DNA of 64,000 nt from an uncultured Ruminococcus sp. (lineage in GTDB: Bacteria > Bacillota > Clostridia > Lachnospirales > Lachnospiraceae). Of the stretch, positions 33,371 to 41,825 are shown piece after piece. Every line of letters starts with the position of its first letter. Positions within the stretch are counted from its first letter, which is position 1. The position numbers were made by a program, and so were the translations under genes. Below the pieces are notes generated by a model. The model ran no database searches, was not told the origin of the DNA, and saw only the letters and a program-made list of their open reading frames with translations. Where the stretch lies: positions 124,001 through 188,000 of the forward strand of contig CAJFQC010000001.1 of the NCBI GenBank assembly GCA_904418845.1, read 5' to 3'.

Positions 33371-36300
33371 ATGCAGGCTTTACTGGCTCCGCTTTTGGAA
33401 CTTGCGGATTATCAGGAGATCGCAGGAGAGAGTAAAAAGGATAAAGGCATTATACAGGTGGCAGGGTGCACAAATTCCCAGAAGACTCATCTGATGTATG
33501 CGCTTGGCGATGGCTGTGAGTACAGAGTCATCGTTTTTTCCAGTGAGGAGAAGGCAAAAAAGGCTTACGAGGAATGCCAGGTCTTTACGGACGCAGTCTG
33601 TCTTTATCCTGCGAGAGACCTTCTCTTTTACTATGCGGATATCAAAGGAAAGACGATCACGGACCACCGTATGGAAGTACTGCGCACTCTGATCGAGAAG
33701 GAAGAAGGAAGCCCCGTGACGGTTATAACCACGATGGATGCCTTTCTGGACGGACTTCCCCACCCGGAGGAGATCCGCCTGGAGAGAATCTCCCTGTCAG
33801 GGGGCGATGCGGTTGAGCTGACAGAGTTTGAAGAGCGTCTCTCAGCTCTTGGATATGAGAGGGAGAGCCAGATTGAAGGGCCAGGCCAGTTCGCCGTGCG
33901 CGGGGGAATACTGGATGTATTTCCGCTGACAGAAGAACTCCCTGTGCGCATCGAGCTGTGGGGCGACGAGATCGATTCCATCAGAAGCTTTGATGTGGAG
34001 AGCCAGCGCTCGATTGAAAATCTGGAGACAGTGACCATATACCCGGCATCTGAAAACTGGAAAAACGTGATGGATACGGTGTCGTTTCTGGAATACTTCC
34101 CGAAGGAAAAAAGCCTTCTCCTTCTCGATGAGCCGCAGCGGCTCCAGGAGATGGCGGAGGAAGTGGAGAAGGAGTCTTTTCACAGTCGGGAGAGCAGGAT
34201 TGAGGCGGGGATGGAGGAGACACAAGATGTCTCTTTAAAAGTGTTCGAGACAAAGGATATCATCGTCAGAATGAATCTGTACAGCGGGATTGCGGTGACC
34301 ACATTGGAGACTAAGTGCGGACTGTTCAGGGTGCGCAGGACTTACAGTATTCAGGCCAGGGGAGTGAATCCGTATAACAACAGCTTTGAACTTTTGACCC
34401 GTGACCTGAAACGGATGAAACGGGAGAGATACCGGGTGGTTCTTCTGTCTGCATCAAGGACGAGAGCAAAGCGTCTTGCCGAAGATCTAAGAGACTATAA
34501 TCTGAGCAGTTTTTACAGTGAGGACATGGAACGGACAGTGAATCCAGGGGAGATCATGGTATCCTGCGGATATGCGGCGGAAGGATATGAGTACCCCATG
34601 CTGAAATTCACCGTGATTTCCGAGACAGATATCTTCGGACGGCAAAAAAAGAAAAAACGCCGGAAGAAATACGAGGGACAGAAGATCCGTGATTTTGCGG
34701 AACTCAAACCCGGGGATTATGTGGTCCACGAAAACCATGGGATCGGCATTTATCAGGGAATCGAAAAGATCGAGGTGGAGAAGGTCATCAAAGACTATAT
34801 GAAGATCTCCTACGCGGCGGGCGGCGTCCTCTATATCCCTGTTGCACAGATGGATCTGATTCAGAAGTACGCAGGCGCAGACGCGAAAAAGCCGCGGATC
34901 AATAAACTGGGCACCGTCCAGTGGGGAAAGACGAAGAATCAGGTGAAGAAGGCGGTCCAGACCGTGGCGGCAGATCTGGTGGAACTGTATGCCTCGCGGC
35001 AGCGTTCGGAAGGTTTCGTATATGGGCCTGACACAGTCTGGCAGCAGGAGTTTGAAGAGATGTTCCCCTTTGAGGAGACGGAGGATCAGATCCAGGCCAT
35101 CGAAGATACGAAGCGCGACATGGAAAGCACTAAGATCATGGACCGGCTTATCTGCGGGGATGTGGGATACGGGAAAACAGAGATCGCTATCCGCGCCGCG
35201 TTCAAGGCAGTGCAGGACGGAAAACAGGTCGTCTACCTTGTTCCCACGACGATTCTCGCCCAGCAGCATTACAATACCTTCGTGCAGCGGCTGAAGGATT
35301 TTCCGGTGAGAATCGACCTGCTGTGCCGCTTCCGCACGTCTTATCAGCAGAAAAAGACAGTGGAGGATCTGAAAAAAGGGATAGTGGACATCGTCATCGG
35401 CACCCACCGCGTCCTGTCAAAAGATGTGGGATATAAGGACCTGGGACTGCTCATCATCGACGAGGAGCAGCGGTTTGGCGTGACCCACAAGGAGAAGATC
35501 AAAAAGCTCAGGGAAAATATCGATGTGCTCACGCTGACCGCGACCCCCATCCCGCGCACCCTTCATATGAGCCTTATCGGAATCCGTGATATGAGTGTGC
35601 TCGAGGAAGCGCCTCAGGACCGGATGCCCATCCAGACTTATGTGATGGAATATAATGATGAGATGGTCAGGGAGGCGATCGCAAGAGAACTTTCCAGAGG
35701 CGGCCAGGTATATTATGTCTATAACCGGGTAACAGATATCGCGGATGTTGCCGGGCGGATCAGCCGTCTCGTGCCTGAGGCAACTGTGTCTTTTGCCCAC
35801 GGCCAGATGCGGGAGAGGGAACTGGAAGATATCATGTATGACTTTATCAACGGGGATATCGATGTGCTCGTGTCCACCACGATCATCGAGACCGGGCTTG
35901 ACATTTCTAATGCAAATACAATGATCATCCAGGACGCGGATCGGTTCGGTCTGTCCCAGCTCTATCAGCTCCGCGGGCGTGTGGGACGGTCCAGCCGCAT
36001 GGCGTATGCCTTCCTCCTTTACCGAAGGGATAAGCTTTTAAAAGAAGTGGCAGAGAAACGTCTCGCTGCCATCCGCGAATTTACCGATCTTGGCTCCGGC
36101 ATCAAGATCGCCATGCGCGATCTTGAGATACGGGGAGCGGGCAACCTGCTCGGGGAAGCTCAAAGCGGACATATGGAAGCCGTTGGGTACGATCTGTACT
36201 GCAAGATGTTAAATGAGGCAGTGAGACAGTTGAAAGGCGGCGAGGAGGAAGAGATTTTCAACACATCGGTTGACTTGAACATCGACGCTTATATCCCGGA

Positions 36301-36730
36301 ATCCTATATTAAAAACGAGTATCAGAAATTGGACATCTACAAGCGCATCGCTGCTATTGAAAATGAAGAAGAGATGGACGATATGACAGAAGAGCTGCTC
36401 GACCGTTTCGGAGATATCCCCAAAAAGGTGCAGCAGCTTCTCCATATCGCCGCCCTGAAAGGACTGGCACATGAGGCCTATGTGACGGCAGTTGAGCAAA
36501 AAGGCGATACATTCAAACTCACCTTGTACGGGCGGGCAAAGATTGATGTGCAGAAGATCCCCGCATTGCTTGCATCGTACAGGAATACCCTGACATTTAG
36601 GGCGGAGGAGACGCCGTATTTCTTATACCGGAAGCTGGGAAGGAGCGGCAAGGAGACAGGAGAGAGTGTACTTGATACCGTCAGGAAAGTGCTTGAGGAT
36701 ATCCGGAAGTTGAAAATAGAGAACAAATGA
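33371..36730 (+). CDS. mfd: Transcription-repair coupling factor
   Basis: Removes RNA polymerase stalled at DNA lesions and recruits UvrA. The 1119-residue protein has the UvrB-like N-terminal domains (about 1-330), a CarD/RID polymerase-interacting domain (LKPGDYVVHENHGIGIYQGI, near 448), then the RecG-like translocase with Walker A CGDVGYGKTE (near 596), DEEQRFGV (near 697) and motif VI QLRGRVGRSSRMAYAFLLY. The TRCF domain (SVDLNIDAYIPESYI) closes the protein. The start has AAGGAGG 13 bases upstream, a rather long spacing. Downstream of pth; length is slightly below the typical 1150-1180. Confidence 0.96.
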   Translation: MQALLAPLLELADYQEIAGESKKDKGIIQVAGCTNSQKTHLMYALGDGCEYRVIVFSSEEKAKKAYEECQVFTDAVCLYPARDLLFYYADIKGKTITDHRMEVLRTLIEKEEGSPVTVITTMDAFLDGLPHPEEIRLERISLSGGDAVELTEFEERLSALGYERESQIEGPGQFAVRGGILDVFPLTEELPVRIELWGDEIDSIRSFDVESQRSIENLETVTIYPASENWKNVMDTVSFLEYFPKEKSLLLLDEPQRLQEMAEEVEKESFHSRESRIEAGMEETQDVSLKVFETKDIIVRMNLYSGIAVTTLETKCGLFRVRRTYSIQARGVNPYNNSFELLTRDLKRMKRERYRVVLLSASRTRAKRLAEDLRDYNLSSFYSEDMERTVNPGEIMVSCGYAAEGYEYPMLKFTVISETDIFGRQKKKKRRKKYEGQKIRDFAELKPGDYVVHENHGIGIYQGIEKIEVEKVIKDYMKISYAAGGVLYIPVAQMDLIQKYAGADAKKPRINKLGTVQWGKTKNQVKKAVQTVAADLVELYASRQRSEGFVYGPDTVWQQEFEEMFPFEETEDQIQAIEDTKRDMESTKIMDRLICGDVGYGKTEIAIRAAFKAVQDGKQVVYLVPTTILAQQHYNTFVQRLKDFPVRIDLLCRFRTSYQQKKTVEDLKKGIVDIVIGTHRVLSKDVGYKDLGLLIIDEEQRFGVTHKEKIKKLRENIDVLTLTATPIPRTLHMSLIGIRDMSVLEEAPQDRMPIQTYVMEYNDEMVREAIARELSRGGQVYYVYNRVTDIADVAGRISRLVPEATVSFAHGQMRERELEDIMYDFINGDIDVLVSTTIIETGLDISNANTMIIQDADRFGLSQLYQLRGRVGRSSRMAYAFLLYRRDKLLKEVAEKRLAAIREFTDLGSGIKIAMRDLEIRGAGNLLGEAQSGHMEAVGYDLYCKMLNEAVRQLKGGEEEEIFNTSVDLNIDAYIPESYIKNEYQKLDIYKRIAAIENEEEMDDMTEELLDRFGDIPKKVQQLLHIAALKGLAHEAYVTAVEQKGDTFKLTLYGRAKIDVQKIPALLASYRNTLTFRAEETPYFLYRKLGRSGKETGESVLDTVRKVLEDIRKLKIENK

Positions 36731-36751
36731 GCCTGATTTCTTGTTTTCTAC

Positions 36752-36780
36752 TTGTTAGTTTTCCTAAAACACGCTATAAT
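36752..36780 (+). promoter_or_regulatory. Promoter of the PrsA-like lipoprotein gene
   Basis: TTGTTA (36752-36757), 17 bp, TATAAT (36775-36780), giving a leader of about 85 nt. Confidence 0.7.
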
Positions 36781-36872
36781 GTTACAATGTATGCGGGGCT
36801 ATGGAAGACCCGCTGCCGGGTGCATGAGAACAGAGAGCTGCACATTGAACGGCGAAGAAAGAGGAGGCTATT

Positions 36873-38000
36873 ATGGTACGATTTGGGAAAAAAGCGGCAG
36901 TCCTTGTGGCAGCAGGAACACTTACGGCAATGTCCGTCACAGGATGCAGCGGTTCGATTAATACAGATGCAGTTGTCGTGACAGTGGGCGGCGAGGAGAT
37001 CACACTTGGAGTCGCCAATTTCTACGCACGGCTGACACAGGGACAGTATGAGACATACTATGCAGACTTAATGGGAATGACGGCAGAGGCTATGTGGACA
37101 CAGGAGGCAGAGGGAGACAAAACTTATGAGGAGACTACAAAAGAAGCTCTTTTAGAATCTCTTGAGAACTTGTATCTGATCTCACAGCATGCCGGGGAGT
37201 ATGAGGTATCCTTGTCTGAAGATGAGCAGAAAGCCATCGAAGAAGCAGTAAAGCAGTTTGACGAGGATAATACAGACGAGGTCAAAGCGATCGTCTCAGG
37301 CTATAGAAAAGATGTCCAGAAATATCTGGAACTTGTCACCATTTCCCAGAAGATGACAGATAAGATGAAAGAGGGAGTGGATGAGGAAGTATCCGATGAA
37401 GAGGCAGCGCAGAAAGCGATGCAGTATGTGTATTTTTCCTACAGCACAACAGACGAAGAGGGGAATTCTTCGGATCTGAGTGATGAGGAGAAAGAGAGCC
37501 TGAAGGAGACAGCCCAGACATTCTGCGACGCGGTGAAGGCAGGGACAGATGTGGAGACAGCCGCCGCAGATGCGGGAGTTGAAGTTCAGACCGCAACCTT
37601 TGACGCGGAGAGCACAATACCGGACACCGCGCTTGTTGCTGCGGCGGATGCGCTGGCAAATGAGGGCGACGTAACGGAGGTCACGGAGACAGAGAACGGG
37701 CTTTATGTGGCGAAGCTGACAAGCCTTCTCGACAGAGAGGCGACAGACGCCGAGAAGCAGAACATCATTGAGGAGAGAAAGCAGGAGCAGTATGATTCTT
37801 TGCTGGCACAGTGGCGTGAGGATACAGAGATCAAAGTGGATGAAAAAGTATGGAAAAAGGTTGATTTTATAGATTATGGCGTGACTGTCATCACATCTGA
37901 GGAAGAGAGTACGGACGGTGCAACAGACGAAGGCGCGGCAGATGAGAGCGCATCTGGCGGAGAAACTTCGGATGGCGCGGCTGACGGGGCGGCAGAGTGA
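36873..38000 (+). CDS. PrsA/SurA-like foldase lipoprotein
   Basis: An extracytoplasmic chaperone candidate of 375 residues. Signal peptide with lipobox SVTGC (Cys25), then a SurA_N-like helical domain (VTVGGEEITLGVANFYARL ... VSGYRKDVQKYLELVTISQK), and a parvulin-like PPIC region (AMQYVYFSYSTTDEEG ... ETAQTFCDAVKAGTD) that is divergent. The C-terminal 35 residues are a low-complexity Asp/Glu/Gly/Ala tail. Isomerase activity is uncertain because the parvulin active-site pattern is poorly kept; holdase function is more likely. GAGGAGG precedes ATG 36873. Monocistronic. Confidence 0.75.
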   Translation: MVRFGKKAAVLVAAGTLTAMSVTGCSGSINTDAVVVTVGGEEITLGVANFYARLTQGQYETYYADLMGMTAEAMWTQEAEGDKTYEETTKEALLESLENLYLISQHAGEYEVSLSEDEQKAIEEAVKQFDEDNTDEVKAIVSGYRKDVQKYLELVTISQKMTDKMKEGVDEEVSDEEAAQKAMQYVYFSYSTTDEEGNSSDLSDEEKESLKETAQTFCDAVKAGTDVETAAADAGVEVQTATFDAESTIPDTALVAAADALANEGDVTEVTETENGLYVAKLTSLLDREATDAEKQNIIEERKQEQYDSLLAQWREDTEIKVDEKVWKKVDFIDYGVTVITSEEESTDGATDEGAADESASGGETSDGAADGAAE

Positions 38001-38041
38001 TATGCCGGGATGAGTTCATAGAATAGAAGATGTATCAGAAA

Positions 38042-38080
38042 GCCCGCGGGTTCGTGTTCAACACAGTTCCGCGGGCCTTT
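38042..38080. terminator. Bidirectional terminator
   Basis: GCCCGCGG (38042-38049) pairs with CCGCGGGC (38069-38076); short T runs follow on both strands between two convergent genes. Confidence 0.65.
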
Positions 38081-38099
38081 GAATGCTATATTTATGATT

Positions 38100-38585
38100 T
38101 TAAATGTATTCGCATTTTTCGAAGTAGTGCATCAGGATATCCGCGCAATTCTCCACTCCGAGTTCAGAGGTGTCGAGGATCATATGATAATCATTTACGT
38201 CGCCCCATGTCTTTCCAGTATGGTCGTAATAATAGGAAGCACGTTCCTCGTCGTTTGTCTCTACCTTTTCTTTCGCCTCATCATAGGTCAGGCCATATTT
38301 TTCCATGACTCTCTGGATACGGTCCTCTTTGTCGGCGCAGACAAAAATGTTCAGGACATTCAGTTTGTCCTTGAGGATATTAGAAGCACATCGTCCCAGG
38401 ATAATACACGGTTTTTCGGCGAGCTTACGGATGGCCTCCGCCTCGCTCTCGTACATATGGTCATGAAGCTTTCCTTCGATGTAGGCTTTGTCATATACTG
38501 GAATGCCGAGCCGCCCGGAAAGTTCTTCTGCGATGATGCTTGCTCCGGTTCCAAAACGTCGGCTCATGGTGATTACTAATTTCAT
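38100..38585 (-). CDS. Cytidylate-kinase-like P-loop protein
   Basis: A 161-residue protein of the cytidylate kinase-like family (PF13189 type): MKLVITMSRRFGTGASIIAE carries a P-loop in the place of the family's SREFGSGG motif, then LGIPVYDKAYIE and CIILGRCASNIL. Family members are usually about 200 residues, so this is a short form; the region after YEIPVYDK equivalents is trimmed. The substrate is unknown, and true CMP kinase activity should not be assumed. AAGGAGGAG lies 6 bases before ATG. It is 42 bp downstream of the flavodiiron gene, likely the same transcript. Confidence 0.75.
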   Translation of the reverse strand: MKLVITMSRRFGTGASIIAEELSGRLGIPVYDKAYIEGKLHDHMYESEAEAIRKLAEKPCIILGRCASNILKDKLNVLNIFVCADKEDRIQRVMEKYGLTYDEAKEKVETNDEERASYYYDHTGKTWGDVNDYHMILDTSELGVENCADILMHYFEKCEYI

Positions 38586-38627
38586 AAGAACTCCTCCTTC
38601 GTAGACATAAGTGTAAACTGCGTACTA

Positions 38628-39830
38628 TTATAACACTTCTTCTGCTATTTGTCTTGCAAGAGATTCGATTTCTTCCATCTGGGAATCTTTTACAGCAGAC
38701 TTTATAGTCACGGCGGTGTCCAGAAGCCTCATGTTCTTCATTTCACCGATCTTCGCAGAGATGAGTTTCGTGGACTGGGGCGCCCATGTTCCGTTGCCCA
38801 GCACAGCCACTGTGCGGTTTGAAAGAGCAAGTGCTTTCATATCTTCGAGATAGTTCTCCATCAGCGGATAGATCCCGTTATTATATGTTGGAGCTGCGAG
38901 AACAAGGTGACTGTACTTGAAACTGTCGGAGATCAGCTCCGATACATGTGTTTTGGAGATATTGTGCATACGAATATTTTTTACCCCTGCCTCCGCCAGC
39001 CGTGCGGCGAGGATTTCCGCCATATTTTCGGTGCTGCCGTACATAGAGGCGTAGGCGATCATCACGCCCTTTTCTTCCGTTCCGTACTTGCTCCAGATGT
39101 CATATTTCCCGATGATATAGTCGAGGTCTGTCCTCCAGACCGGTCCGTGAAGCGGGCAGATCACGCTGATATCAAACGCGGCGGCTTTTTTTAACGCATT
39201 CTGTACCTGGACGCCATACTTGCCGACGATATTTGTATAGTAGCGGCGTGCCTCATCAAGCCAGTCTCTGTCGAAATCTATTTCATCATTAAAGATATTT
39301 CCGTTTAATGCACCGAAGGTTCCGAATGCATCGGCGGAAAAAAGGATCTTATCCGTCTCGTCGTAGGTCATCATTGTCTCTGGCCAGTGCACCATGGGAG
39401 CCATCAGAAAATGGAGAGTGTGCACACCGGTGGAGAAAGTATCCCCTTCTTTTACGGTGATCGTCTTTCCCTCCAGATCAAAGCCAAAGAACTGGCTGAT
39501 CATGGGAAACGTCTTGGCATTTCCGATGATCTGCATATCAGGATAACGCAGTACCAGGTCTTCTATCATGGCGCAATGATCCGGCTCCATGTGGTTGACT
39601 ACGAGATAATCCAGTGTACGCCCGCTCAGCACAGCTTTGACGTTCTCAAGAAACTGGCGCCCGATGGCATGGTCCGCAGCGTCAAAGAGAACGGTCTTTT
39701 CATCCATGAGCAGGTAAGAGTTGTATGATACTCCATGTGGAAGCGGGAAAATATTCTCGAACAGTTCCAGTCTGCGGTCACTGCCGCCTACCCAGTACAG
39801 GTCGTCGGTTACTCTTCTAAAACAGTACAT
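38628..39830 (-). CDS. fprA: A-type flavodiiron protein
   Basis: Reduces O2 to water or NO to N2O, protecting the anaerobe. The 400-residue protein has a metallo-beta-lactamase-like diiron domain: NHMEPDH (H-x-E-x-D-H, near residue 80), His in MVHWPETM, Asp in SADAFGTFG, and His in CPLHGP. A flavodoxin domain follows (YASMYGSTENMAEILA with the FMN phosphate loop; APTYNNGIYP). No rubredoxin extension is present, so it is class A. GGAGG lies 8 bases before ATG 39830. It is transcribed away from the Spx-like gene. Confidence 0.95.
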   Translation of the reverse strand: MYCFRRVTDDLYWVGGSDRRLELFENIFPLPHGVSYNSYLLMDEKTVLFDAADHAIGRQFLENVKAVLSGRTLDYLVVNHMEPDHCAMIEDLVLRYPDMQIIGNAKTFPMISQFFGFDLEGKTITVKEGDTFSTGVHTLHFLMAPMVHWPETMMTYDETDKILFSADAFGTFGALNGNIFNDEIDFDRDWLDEARRYYTNIVGKYGVQVQNALKKAAAFDISVICPLHGPVWRTDLDYIIGKYDIWSKYGTEEKGVMIAYASMYGSTENMAEILAARLAEAGVKNIRMHNISKTHVSELISDSFKYSHLVLAAPTYNNGIYPLMENYLEDMKALALSNRTVAVLGNGTWAPQSTKLISAKIGEMKNMRLLDTAVTIKSAVKDSQMEEIESLARQIAEEVL

Positions 39831-39862
39831 CGTGGTATTCCTCCTTCTTTTAAGACGTCTTT

Positions 39863-39890
39863 ATTCTATCATATAAGAAAAAAATCGCAA
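39863..39890 (-). promoter_or_regulatory. Promoter of the flavodiiron gene
   Basis: On the minus strand TTGCGA (39885-39890), 16 bp, TAGAAT (39863-39868). Confidence 0.5.
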
Positions 39891-39952
39891 GATATTTTGA
39901 GCACTGCGGGAAAAAGAACATAGAAAATGTATATACGAATAACCTCAACAAG

Positions 39953-39981
39953 TTGTAATGCCGACAGAAAAGGAGTATGAT
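39953..39981 (+). promoter_or_regulatory. Promoter of the Spx/ArsC-like gene
   Basis: TTGTAA (39953-39958), 17 bp, TATGAT (39976-39981), 40 bp before the start codon. Confidence 0.6.
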
Positions 39982-40020
39982 GAAACCATTAATTAATTTT
40001 ATGAAGAGAGGTAAAATAAA

Positions 40021-40368
40021 ATGTTATTTGTATGTTATCCGAAATGCAGTACATGCATGAAAGCAAAAAAATGGCTGGAGGAACGGGGCATGGAGTATGA
40101 ACTCCGTGATATCAAGGCAGACAACCCCACAGTGGAAGAACTGAAATTGTGGTGGGAGAAGAGCGGACTTCCGCTCAAGCGGTTCTTCAACACCAGCGGC
40201 AACCTGTATAAAGAGATGAAACTAAAGGACAGACTTCCGGATATGAGCGAAGAAGAGCAGATCGCACTTCTCGCAACAGACGGGATGCTTGTGAAAAGAC
40301 CGATCCTCGTCAGCAAAGACAAAGTGTTAGTAGGGTTTAAGGAAAAAGAGTGGGAAGAGCTCAACTGA
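40021..40368 (+). CDS. ArsC/Spx-family thioredoxin-fold protein
   Basis: A 115-residue protein with the redox motif Cys9-S-T-Cys12 (YPKCSTCMKAKKWLEE) and the late RPILVSKDKVLVGF element. It is related to Spx/MgsR regulators and YffB-type arsenate-reductase-like proteins. RNA-polymerase binding as in Spx cannot be told from sequence here; true arsenate reductases have a single catalytic Cys in a different context. Divergent from the flavodiiron gene, which suggests an oxidative-stress setting. GAGAGG precedes the start. Confidence 0.85.
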   Translation: MLFVCYPKCSTCMKAKKWLEERGMEYELRDIKADNPTVEELKLWWEKSGLPLKRFFNTSGNLYKEMKLKDRLPDMSEEEQIALLATDGMLVKRPILVSKDKVLVGFKEKEWEELN

Positions 40369-40419
40369 CACAGTTTTCTTTAAAAAAGGCTTTTATCACT
40401 TTAATTCGCAAAAGTATTG

Positions 40420-40428
40420 TGGTATAAT
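40420..40428 (+). promoter_or_regulatory. Extended -10 promoter of the aryl-acid operon
   Basis: TGG-TATAAT at 40420-40428, an extended -10 with no clear -35. The leader to the first gene is about 80 nt and G/C-rich, with no riboswitch that I recognise. Confidence 0.55.
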
Positions 40429-40513
40429 GGTCGGGAAAACGCGGTCCAGACTGCTTGTGTGGTCTGCCCTGTCCTGCAGGGAGGCGGAACGTGCATCAAA
40501 GGAGGTATACACA

Positions 40514-41824
40514 ATGATATGGGCAAAGGAAGAGACTCTGCCGAGAAGTGAGGTCGAGGCCATACAGCTTGAAAAGCTAAAGGATACGATCCGCTACATC
40601 TATGACAGAGTAAAGCCTTACCGTGGGAAGATGGACGCGGCGGGGGTGAAGCCGGAGGACATCCGGACACTGGAAGATTTAAAAAAGCTGCCGTTTACAT
40701 ATAAGGCGGATTTCCGGGATAATTACCCGGACGGACTTTTTGCGGTGGATAAAAAGGACATCGTCCGCTACCACGCCAGTTCAGGCACAACGGGAAAACC
40801 GACGGTAGTGGGATACACGAGAAACGATCTTGACATGTGGCTTAATAACGTAGCGAGGCTCGCCTGCATGGGCGGGGCGACGGCGGACGATGTGGCGCAG
40901 ATTTCATTCGGCTACGGTACGTTTACCGGAGCGCTGGGACTCCAGGGAGGTCTGGAGAAGATCGGGGCAAGTGTGATCCCTATGTCCTCGGGCAATACGA
41001 ACAAGCAGATAATGTTCCTCCAGGACATGGGCGTGACCCTTCTCGTGGCGACGCCGTCCTATGCCCTCCATTTAGGGGAAGAACTGAGAAAGAGAGGAAT
41101 CGATCCGTCGAAAGACCTGAAGATCCGCATCGGGCTGTTCGGTGGTGAGGGCATGACCGAGCCTATGCGTGATGAGATGCGCAGAGTCTGGGGCAGCCAG
41201 TTCGTCTGCACACAGAATTACGGCATGAGCGAGCTGTGCGGACCGGGTGTTGCCGGGGAATGCACAGAGCTGTGCGGTATGCATTTTAATGAGGACTGGT
41301 TTATCCCGGAGATCATTGATCCGGAGACGGAAGAAGTGCTTCCGCCGGGAGAGCGCGGAGAGCTGGTAGTGACCTGTCTTGGCAAAGAGGCACTGCCCCT
41401 GGTCAGATACCGCACAGGAGATATGACGAGACTGATGTACGAACCCTGCAAATGCGGGCGCACGACGTGCAGGATGGAGAATGTGTCCGGACGAGCGGAC
41501 GATATGCTTGTGATCCGCGGCGTCAATGTATTCCCAACACAGATTGAAGAAGTGCTCTTAAAGATCGATGAGATCGGACCACACTACGAGATCTTTGTGG
41601 AGAGGAAGAACCGGCTCGACGTGATGACAATCACTGTGGAACTCACAGATGACAGGCTGCTTGACAGCTATGCGAAGTTAAGTGAGTTAGAGACAAGGAT
41701 CAAGTCAGCCCTTAAGTCACAGCTCGGGCTGGGAACACAGATCCGGCTTGTGGCGCCAAACTCCCTGAAACGGTTTGAAGGCAAGGCAAAGAGAGTGACA
41801 GATTTACGAAAGGATGGACTGTAA
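40514..41824 (+). CDS. paaK: Phenylacetate-CoA ligase 1
   Basis: AMP-forming ligase that joins phenylacetate or another arylacetate to CoA, 436 residues. The ATP/AMP motif is SSGTTGKPTVVGYT (near residue 93); others are YGTFTGALGLQGG, GLFGGEGMTEPMR, YGMSELCGPGV, RYRTGDMTRL and the C-terminal RGVNVFPTQIEEVLL. ATG 40514 has AAAGGAGG just upstream. First gene of paaK-iorA-iorB-ACT-paaK-ACT. Paired with indolepyruvate oxidoreductase it either makes arylacetyl-CoA for reductive carboxylation to aryl-pyruvate, or in reverse releases the arylacetate. Confidence 0.92.
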   Translation: MIWAKEETLPRSEVEAIQLEKLKDTIRYIYDRVKPYRGKMDAAGVKPEDIRTLEDLKKLPFTYKADFRDNYPDGLFAVDKKDIVRYHASSGTTGKPTVVGYTRNDLDMWLNNVARLACMGGATADDVAQISFGYGTFTGALGLQGGLEKIGASVIPMSSGNTNKQIMFLQDMGVTLLVATPSYALHLGEELRKRGIDPSKDLKIRIGLFGGEGMTEPMRDEMRRVWGSQFVCTQNYGMSELCGPGVAGECTELCGMHFNEDWFIPEIIDPETEEVLPPGERGELVVTCLGKEALPLVRYRTGDMTRLMYEPCKCGRTTCRMENVSGRADDMLVIRGVNVFPTQIEEVLLKIDEIGPHYEIFVERKNRLDVMTITVELTDDRLLDSYAKLSELETRIKSALKSQLGLGTQIRLVAPNSLKRFEGKAKRVTDLRKDGL

Positions 41825-41825
41825 A

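Noticed and set aside
34487-35407. 306-codon antisense frame in mfd
   Set aside because: Shadow of the mfd reading frame with no family resemblance or initiation signal.
41814-41825. Upstream ATG for iorA
   Set aside because: It adds four residues, overlaps the ligase gene, and lacks a ribosome binding site; ATG 41826 begins the conserved sequence.
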